Shown here: positions 32,816 to 43,680 of the stretch, one piece after another
Layout: the number at the start of each line of letters is the position of its first letter
Numbering within the stretch: the stretch's first letter is position 1
DNA from: Odobenus rosmarus divergens
Lineage: Eukaryota > Chordata > Mammalia > Carnivora > Odobenidae
Length of the DNA stretch: 64,000 nucleotides
Direction of reading: 5' to 3'
Assembly (NCBI RefSeq): GCF_000321225.1
Contig: NW_004450483.1
Location: 212,347 to 276,346 of the forward strand
Notes under the pieces: model-generated
The model's input: only the letters and a program-made list of their open reading frames with translations
Told to the model about the DNA's origin: nothing
Database searches by the model: none
Position numbers and translations under genes: made by a program

Positions 32816-33193
32816 TGGATCATAAACCTAGAAGAAAGTGTCATTGTATGAAAAGCAGCGCATTTCCCAAGAGCACATGGCGAGATCGTTACGGGCACAG
32901 TTAGGACGTGAGGGATCCTGTTCTGCGCGCGACAGCTGCCTGGCCCAGGCCCTTCCGAGCACTTGGGTCTCACGCAGCCCTCTGCAGGAGAGCACCCAGG
33001 GGCCAGCCACACCGTCCCACTTAGCACCTGGACTTGTCGTTTTCTGCCTTCGTCTGCCTGTCTCCCCTTTACCTAGGAAGTACCCAGCACTGTGCTGGCA
33101 CCTGATCAGTGCTCAATAACAGCAAGTTTCTATTTACTGAGTAGCATTTTCATTCATATCAGTAAAGAACCCACACACATCCTAAAACTTCCA

Positions 33194-33270
33194 AGGCAGT
33201 GGTTCTCAAAGTGTGCTCCCAGGACCAACAGCAGCAATCCCTGGGAACTTGTTCGAAATGCACATTCTCT
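33194..33270 (+). repeat. MER20-like hAT fragment
   Basis: CAGTGGTTCTCAAAGTGTGC, then GGAACTTGTTCGAAATGCAC and ATTCTC match the left half of MER20. Truncated by the following SINE. Confidence 0.8.
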
Positions 33271-33475
33271 GGGCGCCTGGGTGGCTCAGTCGGTTAAGCA
33301 TCCAACTTGATTTCGGCTCAGGTGATCTCGAGGTCGTGCGATGGAGCCCCATGTTCAGCTCAGTGCTCAGCAGGGAGTCTGCTTGAGATTCTCTCTCTCT
33401 CCCTCTGCTCCTCCCCCCACTTGTGCACGTGCTCTTTCTCACTCTCTCAAATACATACATAAATCTTAATAAAAA
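33271..33475 (+). repeat. Can-SINE inside MER20
   Basis: Head GGGCGCCTGGGTGGCTCAGTC; tail AAATACATACATAAATC. It is followed by a further CT-rich/A-run SINE-like remnant to about 33530. Confidence 0.93.
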
Positions 33476-33539
33476 AGATTCTCTCTCACCCTCTCCCTCT
33501 GCCCCACCTCCCCTTTTCTTAAAAAAAAAGGGGGGGTAT

Positions 33540-34009
33540 AAGGGTAAGCCTAATTTACAATGGAAGGGCCATTTCCCTGAGACTAGAGGATGAATATGAG
33601 GAAATAAGGCAATGGGCCTTCCAAGCAGAAGTGCAAACACACAAAGGCTCCAAGGTGTGCAAAACTTGAGCACATTCTAGGAACTGAACAGCCACTGTGA
33701 CACACAATAAACAAGGGGACAGTGGCCCACAGTGAAGCTGGAGAGAGAGAGGCAGGGGCCAGCTTGTAAGTGGCTTTATAGTCTAGGCGATGATTTTATC
33801 CCAACGTCAATGGAGCACTAAAACTAAGTGGCTGTATGGAGAAGAGATTAGAAAAGAGATTATGACAGGTTGAATTAAGTAGTGGCAGGCAGGGTGAAGA
33901 GAAGGGAATGATTTGAGATCACTTTTTAGGTAGAATTGACAAGCCTCTGTGATGGGGGTAAGGGGCCAGGGGAAAGAGTATTCAAGGCTGACTCATAGTA
34001 ATTAATTTT
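33540..34009. other. Unannotated intergenic stretch
   Basis: No gene was recognised. Text such as AGCTTGTAAGTGGCTTTATAG suggests an old repeat, but no family was assigned. Confidence 0.35.
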
Positions 34010-34937
34010 TTAAAGTATCAAAGTCTCTTAAACATATGAAAAGATGCTCAACCAGACTCACAATAAAGGAAATATAAGTTAAAACCGCACAGAGATACCA
34101 ACTGTCCCTTACCAAATAAACAAAAACCTAAAAACTTCACAAAACACAGTGACAATAAAGCTGTGGCAAAACAGAAATTCTTAACACTACTGATAGGAAT
34201 GCAAAAGGGCACAATCCCTGTGAAAGGGAATTTGGCAACATCTAACAAAATTACATATGCATTTGCCCTTTGTACCAGATATCCTACTTCTATCCCAAAG
34301 AAACATCGACAAAAATAAAAAAAAAAGATTTTTCACAGAACTATTCATCACAGCATTACTTGTAATAACAAAAGACTGAAAAACACAAATATCCATTAAC
34401 AATTAAACATACACTGTCATATCACTCAGCAATTCCACTCCCAGATATTTGCCCAAGAGAAATAAAAGTGCATCCCCAAAAAGATCAGTATGGGAATGTT
34501 TATAGCAGCTCTAATCATAATATCCCAAAACTGGAAACAATATAAATATCCATCCCCTGGTGAATGGTTAAATTATGGTACACCCTTACAACGGAATCCA
34601 CTCAGCAATCAAAAAGGAACAAATGACTGATATACACAAAATATGGATGAATCTCAAAGGCATCATGCTAAGTGAAAGAAGCCAGACACAAAGGCTACCT
34701 ACTAAACAACTCCATTTACATGAAATTCTGGAAAAGGCAAGACTATAGGGACAAAGCAGACCAGTGGTTGCCAGGGGCCAGGGTTGGGGGAGAGGCCTGA
34801 CAACAAAGGGACACAAAGGAATTTTTAGGGTTGGTAGAAATGTTCTACATCTTGATAGTGGTGGTGGTTACATGATTAAATTCAAAACTCATTGAAATTG
34901 TATGTTTAAAATTTGTGACTTTTATTGAAATTATACC
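34010..34937 (+). repeat. Old L1M 3' ends, probably two adjacent fragments
   Basis: L1 3' text is repeated in kind. A first fragment (about 34010-34410) has GAAAAGATGCTCAACCAGAC and AACTATTCATCACAGC. A second (about 34411-34937) has CACTCAGCAATTCCACTCCC, GGAACAAATGACTGATATAC and TTGGTAGAAATGTTCTACATC. All ORFs are broken. Confidence 0.8.
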
Positions 34938-35130
34938 GGGCGCCTGGGTGGCTCAGTTGGTTGGGCGACTGCCTTTGGCTCAGGTCATGATCCTGGAGTC
35001 CCGGGATCGAGTCCCGCATCGGGCTCCCTGCTCAGCGAGGAGTCTGCTTCTCCCTCTGACCCTCTTCCCTCTAGTGCTTTCTATCTCTCATTCTCTCTCT
35101 CTAATAAATAAATAAAATCTTTAAAAAAAA
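34938..35130 (+). repeat. Can-SINE (GGAGTCC subfamily)
   Basis: Perfect 11-bp TSD GAAATTATACC at 34927-34937 and 35131-35141. First of four plus-strand SINEs in 0.85 kb. Confidence 0.96.
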
Positions 35131-35160
35131 GAAATTATACCTCAACAAAGGCCAATTCTG

Positions 35161-35354
35161 GGGGCACCTGGGTGGCTCAGTCGGTTAAGCGTCTGCCTTC
35201 AGCTCAGGCCATGATCTCAGGGTCGTGGGATCAGGCCCCGAGTCAGGCTTCCTGCTCATCGGAGAGCCTGCTTCTCCCTCTCTCTCTGCCCCTCACCCCC
35301 ACTCATGCTCTCTCTCTCTCACTCGCTCTAAATTAATCTTCAAAAAAATAATAA
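35161..35354 (+). repeat. Can-SINE (GGGTCGTGGGATC type)
   Basis: TSD-like flanks AAAGGCCAATTCTG (35147-35160) and AAAGACCAATTTTT (from about 35356). Confidence 0.94.
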
Positions 35355-35391
35355 GAAAGACCAATTTTTTCTTAAGAATAAGGAGAAAGAG

Positions 35392-35595
35392 GGCGCCTGG
35401 GTGGCTCAGTTGGTTAAGCGACTGCCTTCGGCTCAGGTCATGATCCTGGAGTCCTGGGATCGAGTCCCGCATCGGGCTTCCTGCTCAGCGGGGAGTCTGC
35501 TTCTCCCTCTGACCCTCTTCCCTCTCATGCTCTCTATCTCTCATTCTCTCTCTCTCAAATAAATAAGTAAAATCTTAAAAAAAAAAAAAAAAAAG
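35392..35595 (+). repeat. Can-SINE (GGAGTCC subfamily, tandem pair left)
   Basis: Flanked by AATAAGGAGAAAGAG at 35377-35391 and AGTAAGGAGAAAGAG at 35596-35610. Confidence 0.96.
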
Positions 35596-35610
35596 AGTAA
35601 GGAGAAAGAG

Positions 35611-35781
35611 GGGCACCTGGGTGGCTCAGTCGTTAATTGTCTGCCTTCGGCTCAGGGCATGAACCTAGGGTCCTGGGATCGAGCCCCGCATAGGGCTCCC
35701 TGCTCGGCGGGAAGCCTGCTTCTCCCTCTTTCACTCCCCCTGCTTGTGTTCCCTCTGTCGCTGTGTCTCTGTCAAATAAAT
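35611..35781 (+). repeat. Can-SINE (GAAGCC/CCCTGCTTGTG subfamily, tandem pair right)
   Basis: Flanked by AGTAAGGAGAAAGAG at 35596-35610 and AAAAGGAGAAAGAAG at 35782-35796. It belongs to a different subfamily from the left partner. Confidence 0.95.
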
Positions 35782-35796
35782 AAAAGGAGAAAGAAG

Positions 35797-36415
35797 GAGG
35801 GGTACTCTAACAGGTGACTCTTTAAGGTTGCTAGGGCACCAGTTCACTATGCTGAAAAATGATAATTAAAGGGACAGAATCAAGCAGTTCAGTTCCTGTA
35901 CGGACTATATTTCAGGGTGCAACCTCTATCATGGTCCTTTTAGATTCTGCTAAACATCAGACTGACGAGCCAACAGCAGGCCTCTGGGGGGCCATAGCAC
36001 AGGAACACAGATGGCCAGCCAGGTGGCACCAGACGTGTCCTCCCAGCAGTCCCTGCAGCAGCCCAAGGGCCATCCCAGGAACTGTCCTCTCCCCAGAGAA
36101 CAGCTCAGTGCTGGGGAAGGAGACCTCCCTAGGGCCGGTGCAGGAGTCATGCTGGTGTAGAAGCCTCGTGCCCCACAGGAAGCAGTATCTCTGCAACGAG
36201 TTCATAGACAAGAGTTTCCAGGGTCCTCATGGAAGTCCCTGCACTCAGGGACTCTGTGGTTGATTTTCCAAGGCATTTTCCAAAGAGGGGTGTAACAGTC
36301 CTCTGAGTGGACCTGCCCCTCCTTCCACATCTCCATGGTTGATTAGGACCATGGTGGACCCCTGGCCCAAGGCCAGCCATTCTGCCAGCTGACCAGCAAC
36401 CAGCCAGATTCACTC
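35797..36415. other. Unannotated intergenic stretch
   Basis: No gene was recognised. The 134-codon plus-strand ORF at 35859-36263 shows no domain, and minus-strand ORFs overlap it. Confidence 0.4.
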
Positions 36416-37193
36416 TCCCACTCACAATTTAATTAACCCTACCACACACCATACACACACAAAAATTAATTCTAGAAGGACTGAAGACCTCTAGTGAAAA
36501 GCAAAATAAAGCTTCTAGAAAACACCATAGGTGAATCTGTCATGAATCTCTAAGGGTGGGCAAATACATTTTGAACAGAGAACAAAAGGCATTAACCACA
36601 AAAGGAAAGATTGACAACTTTGATTACAGTAAAATTAAGGATTTCTGTTAAGAGTCACAATTAAGAGAGTAAAAAGTCAAGTTGCAGATTAGACAAAGAT
36701 ATTTGTGACACATTTATCTCTGAAAGGACTCATATTGAAAATATACAAAGAACCCTTATAAATTACTAAGAAAAAGACAACCCAATTTTAAAAAGGAAAA
36801 AGACAGGCACAATTTCACAAAATAGGATATCCAAATAGCCAATACAGGTATGAAAAGGTGCTCAGCATTACTACATATGAATAGATAAAAGGGGGGCACC
36901 AATAAGATACTGTGACACACCCACCAGGATGGCCACCAGCAACAAGAGATGGTGAGGACATGGAGTTCCTGGGACTCTAAGGTGCTGCCGGGGACATAGT
37001 AAAATTGTACAACCACTTCATAAAACAACGTGGCAGCAACCACTCAAGCCAAGCTGGCCTCTATGCTATGACCCAGAAACCCCCCTCCTAGGCCTAGACC
37101 CCTCAACAAATAAACAAGAATATAAACAGTAGCTTTGTTCATTGTAACCAAAACTGGAAACTCAAATGCTCACCAAAAGGAGAATGGATTTTA
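36416..37193 (+). repeat. Old L1M ORF2/3' fragment, left part
   Basis: Text AGGCATTAACCACAAAAGG, then CAGAAACCCCCCTCCTAGG and AAACTGGAAACTCAAATGC follows L1 order with many frame breaks. Interrupted by a SINE. Confidence 0.8.
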
Positions 37194-37376
37194 TTTTTAA
37201 TATTTTATTTACTTAGAGAGAGAGAGAGAGAGCACATGAGCAGGGGTGAGGGGCAGAGGGAGAGGGACAAGCAGAATCCCCACTGAGCGGGAAGCCTGAC
37301 ATGGGGCTCAATCACAGGACCGTGGGATCATGACCCATACGGAGGCAGACGCTTAACTGAGCCACCCAGGCGCCCC
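37194..37376 (-). repeat. Can-SINE, minus strand
   Basis: Perfect 17-bp TSD AAGGAGAATGGATTTTA at 37177-37193 and 37377-37393, inside the L1. Confidence 0.96.
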
Positions 37377-37393
37377 AAGGAGAATGGATTTTA

Positions 37394-37790
37394 AATTCAG
37401 TTTATTCATGCTGTGAACGACAGAGCAAAAAAGAGAAAGAGAGACTGACAGAGGATTGCTGCCCCACACAAAGTCATGGCTGAATCCTGAAGACATAATG
37501 ATGGAAAGAAGCCAGACACAAAAGAATATATATTGTTTGAGCCCATGTATATGAAGTTTAACAGAACAAATCTGCAGTGATAGAAATCAGAACGCCCCGG
37601 TCGCCTTTAGGGAAGGGTCTGGACGGGGAGGGTACATGAGAGCTTTCTGGAGAGCTGGAAGCATTCTCTGATATCTCTTGATATCAGCATCATCAGGTGG
37701 AGAAATTAGTCTGTAACACTCTACTGTGTTAAATTTAATATCTATGTCAAGTCTAATCTAACCTCTGTTAAATATATGTATATTAAATCT
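37394..37790 (+). repeat. Old L1M 3' part, right of SINE
   Basis: L1 3' text resumes: GAAAGAAGCCAGACACAAAAG, then CCATGTATATGAAGTTTAAC. Confidence 0.8.
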
Positions 37791-38154
37791 TAAAGAAAAT
37801 TAATCATTTAACTATTAGACAGCCCGTGAATCTGAGAACGCATGCAGTGTAAGCGCCAGAGTGAGCCCCTGGCAGCCCTAAGTTACAGAGAGAAGACAAG
37901 GGGCTATGGCAAGGAAGCCAGCCGCAGGGCAGACAATGGGACAGGAGGGGTTAGAAGCCTCAGGAGGGTCGTGGGAAGGCCCTGAGAGTCAGGGATCAGG
38001 GGTCACTACCAAGTCCCCAGCCCCAGCTCCAAGTCCTGACTTCCTTTCAGTGAGACCTCAGCATTCCAACCATAATCCCCACCATTACTTGAGGTGACTG
38101 GCATGGAACCAAAGCTTGTGATTTGCTCTCTGGTCAGTTGTTTCCAAATGTAAA

Positions 38155-38309
38155 ACCCACAGATGGGGAGAGTCTAGGCAAGCAGATGATAGGAGTACAA
38201 ACTGGTGTATTTTCTGGAAGCCAGTTTTTGTAATATAAGCAAGAGTCTTAAAAATGAATACGCCCTAGGAATCCTAGGACAATATTTAGATATTCTCAGA
38301 GATTTGTTT
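38155..38309 (+). repeat. L1-like 3' fragment
   Basis: AGTACAAACTGGTGTATTTTC, then TGAATACGCCCTAGGAATCC resembles old L1 3' text. Tentative. Confidence 0.45.
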
Positions 38310-38324
38310 AAAAAGCAAAAAAGG

Positions 38325-38540
38325 GGGGTGCCTGGGTGGCTCAGCTGGTTAAGCGTCTGCCTTCAAGCTCAGGTCATGATCTCGGGGTCCTGGAATCGAG
38401 CCCCTAGTTGGGCTCCCTGCTCAGCGGGGAGTCTGCTTCTCCCTCTCTCCATTTCCCTCTCCCTCAGCCCCTCCCCCTTGCTCATGCTCTCTCTCTCTCA
38501 AAATAAATAAATAAAATCTTTAAGAAAATAAAATAAAATG
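38325..38540 (+). repeat. Can-SINE (tandem pair, left)
   Basis: Flanked by AAAAAGCAAAAAAGG at 38310-38324 and AAAAGCTAAAAAGG at 38541-38554. Confidence 0.93.
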
Positions 38541-38556
38541 AAAAGCTAAAAAGGGG

Positions 38557-38667
38557 GAACACCTGGCTGGCTCAGTCATAAGAGGATGTGACTCTTGATC
38601 TCAGGATTGTGAGTTTGAGCCCCACGTTGGGTGTAGAGATTATGTAAATAAATAAATATTTTTTTAA
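38557..38667 (+). repeat. Short-type Can-SINE (tandem pair, right)
   Basis: Head AACACCTGGCTGGCTCAG; ends GTTGGGTGTAGAGATTATG plus AAATAAATAAAT. The right flank AAAACAAGAAAGG at 38668-38680 resembles the flank before it. Confidence 0.9.
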
Positions 38668-38744
38668 AAAACAAGAAAGGAAAATAACCAAAATGTTTAA
38701 CAATAGCATTAAACTACTCATCCACGCTATGATTTCTTTTTATT

Positions 38745-38856
38745 TTTTTTTAAGATTTTACTTTTAAGTAATCTCTACTCCCAACATCAGGCTTGAACTC
38801 ACAACCCCGAAATCAAGAGCTGCGTGCTCCACCAACTGAGCCAGCCAGGTGCCTCC
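38745..38856 (-). repeat. Short-type Can-SINE, minus strand
   Basis: TTTTAAGTAATCTCTACTCC to GAGCCAGCCAGGTGCC. The flanks CTATGATTTCTTT and CTATGTATTTTTC may be the TSD. Confidence 0.9.
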
Positions 38857-39005
38857 TATGTATTTTTCTTTAATGTATTATAGTATATCATTAGAGCATT
38901 ATTTGTTAACAGAAAAAGCTTAAGACACCTTAATGTCTATGAAAGGGATAATGATTAAATTGCATAGCTACACTATGAACAATCATTCAATTAAAAAAAA
39001 GGGGG

Positions 39006-39202
39006 GGGTGCCTGGGTGGCTCAGTCAGTTAAGCAGCCAACTCTTGATTTCGGCTCAGGTCATGATCTCAAGGTCCTGGGATCGAGCCCTGCATCAGGCT
39101 CCCCACTCAGCGGGGAGTCTGCTTGAGGATTCTCTCTTTCCCTCTCCCTCTCTCCCCCCACTCACGCGCTCACACGGTCTATCTCCAAAATAAATAGATC
39201 TT
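39006..39202 (+). repeat. Can-SINE hit in its tail by another SINE
   Basis: GACTCTTGATTTCGG-like type (here CAACTCTTGATTTCGG). The tail AAAATAAATAGATCTT is interrupted by the next element, which copies the tail as its TSD. Confidence 0.93.
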
Positions 39203-39392
39203 GGGGCGCCTGGGTGGCTCAGTTGGTTAAGCGACTGCCTTCGGCTCAGGTCATGATCCTGGAGTCCCAGGATCGAGTCCCGCATCGGACTCCCTGCTCA
39301 GCGGGGAGTCTGCTTCTCCCTCTGACCCTCCCCCCATCTCATACTCTCTCTCTCTTTCTCTCTCAAATAAATAAAATCTTTAAAAAAAAAAC
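39203..39392 (+). repeat. Can-SINE (GGAGTCC subfamily) inserted in a SINE tail
   Basis: TSD ATAAATAGATCTT at about 39190-39202 and 39394-39406, taken from the older SINE's tail. Confidence 0.95.
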
Positions 39393-39419
39393 CATAAATA
39401 GATCTTAAAAAAAAAAAGA

Positions 39420-39883
39420 AAATGAGACAAATCCATATGTCCTGACATGTTGACTGATAAAATGTTGATACAAAAAGTAAATTGCAAATAAAACGTATAC
39501 TATGAACAGATGTTGTTGAAATTGACAAATACGATGCTTATATATTTACATTTGCATTTAAAATGTTATTTAATTATTTTTAATTTTCATACTAATGAAT
39601 TTTTGGGGTTTTTATAATGAGCGTACTATTGATGTAGTTTTTTGAACTAATGAAATTTTTAAAATAATAATGTTGATACAAAGAAAATATACTGAAACCA
39701 AGATTCACTCTGTATTTCTAAATTTAAAAGAAGCAAGTTACAAAAGAGAATGTAGAGTATGATGCTATTTTCTGTAAAATTTAGAACCACACAAATATTA
39801 AAAGTGGTTATTTTTAGATGTTGGTATTAAGGAAAAGATAAAATGGTAACAAGTTAAAGTGGTAAATGTAGGCAATTTTTTTA
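39420..39883 (+). repeat. AT-rich L1-like 3' sequence
   Basis: Very AT-rich text with GAACAGATGTTGTTGAAATTG and TATACTGAAACCAAGATTC. Probably the decayed 3' part of an L1. Tentative. Confidence 0.4.
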
Positions 39884-40087
39884 TTTTTTTCAGGATTATT
39901 TATTTATTTGAGAGAGAGAGGGAGAGTGAGCATGAGAGAGAGAGAGCACCACCGGGAGGAGAGACAGAGGGAGAGGGAGAAGCAGACCCCCGCTGAGCAG
40001 GGAGCCCGATGCAGGGATCCCAGTACCCCGAGATCAAGACCTGAGCTGAAGGCAGACGCTTAACCAACTGAGCCACTCAGGCGCCCC
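39884..40087 (-). repeat. Can-SINE, minus strand
   Basis: GGATTATTTATTTATTTGAG to GAGCCACTCAGGCGCCCC. TAGGCAA occurs on both sides as a probable TSD. Confidence 0.94.
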
Positions 40088-40850
40088 TAGGCAAAACTTT
40101 TAAACAAAAAGTAAGCTACACTAGTGACAATGTGAGCGGAAAGCCACTTTCACATACACTGGGACAGCATAACACTGGGACAACATTTCTGGAAAACAAT
40201 TTGAAATTATGTTCTTATCCAGAGTCTTAAAACTATTTATAACCTTAGTCCAAAAGTATGACCTAGAACTCTATCCTCAGGAAATCTCAGAGATGCAATC
40301 AAAGACTGTACACTAAGATGTTCATAAGACTTATTGGTAACAAAGGAAAACTGGAATCTTTGTGTGGAGTTCCAATATGACTCTTTATAAAGATGTAGAA
40401 CAAAATCAGAAGACCATAAACTAAAATATTAATGATGGTTTCTTCATTGGTTGAAATAAGATTTTTATTTATTACAGGTTCCTGTATTTTTTAAACTTAC
40501 TAGTGACCCTCTACTGTTTTTTAACGTTGGGAAGAGAAAGGATTTTTCTAAAAACAATAGATAAGCCAATAATCATTGTCTGTTGTATGATTTCACTCAT
40601 ATGAGGGACCTAGAGCAGTCAAATTCATAGAGACAAAGAGTAGAATGGTGGGTGCCAGAAGCTGGGGGGGAAAGGAGAATGGAGGAGTTAATGGGTACAG
40701 AGTTTCAGGTGGGGAAGATGGCAAAGTTCTGGAAATGGATGATAGTTATAGTTGTACAACAATGTAAACATATTTAATCCCACAGAACTGTACACTTAAA
40801 AGTGGTTAAAATGGTAAATTTTTTTGTATCTTTTAACCACAAAAAAAAAG
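40088..40850 (+). repeat. Old L1M 3' ends
   Basis: CATAACACTGGGACAACATTT, then AACTCTATCCTCAGGAAATC, then CATATGAGGGACCTAGAGCAG and CTGTACACTTAAAAGTGG. A typical old L1 3' end in sense orientation, probably two joined fragments. Confidence 0.75.
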
Positions 40851-40924
40851 TGCAGTCCGTAAGATTTTGAATAGCTTCTGCAGACTGTTCCATTTATAAT
40901 CCTTGCAAGTAAAGGTGTCTAACT

Positions 40925-41180
40925 AATCATAAGGAGCAATAGATCATAAGGAATCATAGGAGTGATCAGATGTACAACCTGCAGGATATACCCAGGAAGA
41001 AAGCCACCCCAATGTGCCAAAAGATAGCAATAATTTGCATTACAGAATTTATGTGGATCTTTCCTATCAGTTCCCCAATTAGTGGGAACAAAGACAGCTC
41101 CGAGCTGTCCAATATATATAAAAAGTCTGACATGTATACATATATATGTAAATATATATAAATATATAAAAGCAGAGAGC
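40925..41180. other. Unassigned stretch with TATATA motifs
   Basis: A minus-strand ORF (162 codons at 40919-41407) and a second overlapping frame read through here with hydrophobic, Ile/Tyr-rich text caused by an AT-rich tract (41113-41168). It may be part of an unassigned old LTR. No gene is claimed. Confidence 0.3.
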
Positions 41181-41559
41181 TGAACACTGATCCTCACCCC
41201 AATTCTTGTCTCCAAGACTCTCCCCAGTACATACGTCTTTCCCAATGTCCTCCAGTGTGGGCCCATGGTTGACCCCGATCTAGACACTGAAACAGCCCCA
41301 TCCCCTGATCCGAATCTGCCACCCCTGTTTCCTGAGGGTACTGGATCCTTCAGCCTTTCCTGGGGTCTCCTCTGCAGCCCTTCCAACCCATCTCCCTCCG
41401 GAGGCAACAGCCCACTGCAACTGCAGCATGATATGCGGTGGCTGTGGCTGAGAGAGAGGCAAGATGCCAGACTGCTGTGATCCTCTGTTCTTTGTGCGTA
41501 CGGAGAGGCTTACAGAAAGGTGCTGGACATCTGAAAGGTTAGCATTCTGCTCTATCTAT

Positions 41560-41860
41560 TCTCCAAAGGCTAAAAAAAAGTCCGCAAACAGTAACACTCC
41601 CTTTGCTGAGATAAAATTTGAATTATGTGCTTCATCTATTCCATTCAATCTCACAAGACCTGCTGAGCTTTTTTACGTGCCAGGCACTAGCGCAAGAGGC
41701 TGGCATTCAATGACCAGGAAGATGGCAAGCCTGCCCCTAAAGAACTCAGATCTAGTGGAGAATGCGGACAAGTAAACGGGCGAGTACAACACAATCCTAA
41801 CTCAATGCACCACAAGCTATGACGCAGTGAAGTGTTGGGCACCATGGTGCTGGGACAGGG
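41560..41860 (-). repeat. L2-like fragment, probable
   Basis: GTGCCAGGCACTAGCGCAAG, then AGAACTCAGATCTAGTGGAG and GAACAGT-like spacing follow the block order of antisense L2 3' regions. Diverged. Confidence 0.45.
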
Positions 41861-42052
41861 GCCTGGAAGTGAGCATCACGCGCTTAGCTGGTGACCAAAC
41901 TTACCCTCTGAGCCTCACATCTCCACGTGGCCTTCCTGTGTTGCACGTGCCAATATGCAAGAATCTTTATTACACATCTGAAATCACTTAGTATTTTCAT
42001 TTATTCTTTACTGCATTTCAAGAGTCAAATTATTTGCTTTAGCTCATTAGTT

Positions 42053-42273
42053 TCTCAACCTTGGCGCTACTGACATTTAGGACTTGATAGTTCTTTGCTG
42101 TGGGCTGTCCTGTGCATGACAGGATGTTTGGAAGCATCCCTGGCTTCTACCCACTAGATGCCAATAGTCCTTTCCCCAAGTTGTAATTTAAAAAAAATTT
42201 TTTTTTTTAATGTTTCCAGACAATGCAGAAGTCCCCTAACGGACAACACTGCCCCCAGCTGAAAATCACTGCT
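42053..42273 (+). repeat. MER5A-like hAT element (second copy)
   Basis: TCTCAACCTTGGCGCTACTG, then TGCATGACAGGATGTTTGG, then CACTAGATGCCAATAG and CAGCTGAAAATCACTGCT. Same family as the element at 778. The middle has an inserted A/T run. Confidence 0.8.
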
Positions 42274-43090
42274 CTTCTGTTCCTCACACAGGCTGAGGAA
42301 TCCTAAAGGCCTCTGAATGTTGCCCCTTTGAGTTGTCAAGGTATGCTTCTCTCCTGAGTGGTCAGTAGAGCCTTTGTGAATTCCAACCCGCTGTGGCCAT
42401 GCTCCTGGAAGCACAGTGAGCAGTGTTCTGGGATGTGCAGGGAGGAGTGGGCAAGCAGGTAGGAAGCACCACTGTCAAAAGCCACAGACGCCAGCCTGAG
42501 TGTGCCCCCAATCCACCGGGACACGGGCAGCCATTGTTTTAGAGCAGGCACGTGATCAGACTTGAAGAATCAGACTTCACAATGTTGTGGCAGCAGGGTA
42601 CTGGGTAGATTAGAGTAATGACAGTTTGGAAGACAGGAGACTCATGGGCTCTTGGAACAGGCCTGGCAACAAGTGATGGCATTCTGATCTAGGAACGTGG
42701 TGTAGACAGTAGAAAAAAGGCACAAGAGGCACGGAGGAAATAAACTCTACTCAGGAGCAGGTGGAGAGACGAGGGAGAAGAGCCAAAGTTGGCTTCCATG
42801 TGCTGGGCCTCAGTGGCCCCGAGGCAGAACTTAGGGCTTGGGGCTGCTCAGGCTTGAGTTGGGTGGGAACCACAGATGGGCTGGAGGACAGCAAGCAGGC
42901 CCGCCTGTGCTCCAAACTGCAGTTTCTTCTCTGTAAGTGGAGACAAATGGCCAACACACACACACTGCTGGGCAGATTAAATATTTCATGTGAGCCCCCC
43001 GCACGGCACCCGGCATTTGGTGCTCCCCCACAGTGCCACCGACAGAAACCACAAGCAGCAATTTGCGAAGATAAATGGCAAATTCAGTTC
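42274..43090. other. Unannotated intergenic stretch
   Basis: No gene was recognised. GGAGTGGGCAAGCAGGTAGG and AACAGGCCTGGCAACAAGTG may be old L2/MIR-type sequence. ORFs are short. Confidence 0.35.
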
Positions 43091-43680
43091 TGGCTTTTTA
43101 TTAAGATATAATTTGCATACTACAAAACTCATCCATTTGAGCACAGTTCACTGCTATTTAGTATATTCACAAGGTTATACAACCATCACCACTAACCTCT
43201 TCCAGAATGTGTTCCTCTCCCCAGAGAGGAACTCCATACCCATTAGCAGTCACTTCCCGCTCTCCCCTCCCCCTGTCCCACAGCAACCACTAATCTACTT
43301 TGTCACCATAGACTTCCCTAGTCTGGACTTTCATGTAAGTGGAATCATACAGCATGTGGTCTTTTGTAACTGGCTTCTTTCACTTAGCATGTTTCCGTGG
43401 TTCATCCATGCTGTGGCACATATCTGTATACTTCATTCCTTATTGCCAAATAACATTCCATTGTGGGGAAATACCTCACTCTGTTATCCATTCACTAGTT
43501 GATGGGACAATTAGATGGTCTCCACTCTGAGGCCATTATGAATAATGCTGCTACGAAAATTAGTGCACAGATCTTTGTACAGACTCGTATGGAGAGTTTT
43601 CAGCTCTCAAGTATGTATCTAGTCATGGAAATGCTCGGTCATACGGTACCTCTAGGTTTAATTTCTTGAGGAACTTCCAG
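43091..43680 (-). repeat. Old L1M fragment, antisense
   Basis: Antisense L1 text: ATTAAGATATAATTTGCATAC, then GTTATACAACCATCACCAC, then GAATCATACAGCATGTGGTC, CATTCCATTGTGGGG and ATGAATAATGCTGCTACG. A familiar order for L1M 3' regions read backwards. Confidence 0.85.

Noticed and set aside
34938..35796. CRISPR-like regularly spaced repeats
   Set aside because: The repeated units are about 190-bp SINEs with TSDs in a mammalian genome, not short palindromic repeats with spacers.
40919..41407. 162-codon minus-strand ORF with hydrophobic segment
   Set aside because: Hydrophobicity comes from the TATATA tract; the flanking part may be old repeat; no known protein recognised.
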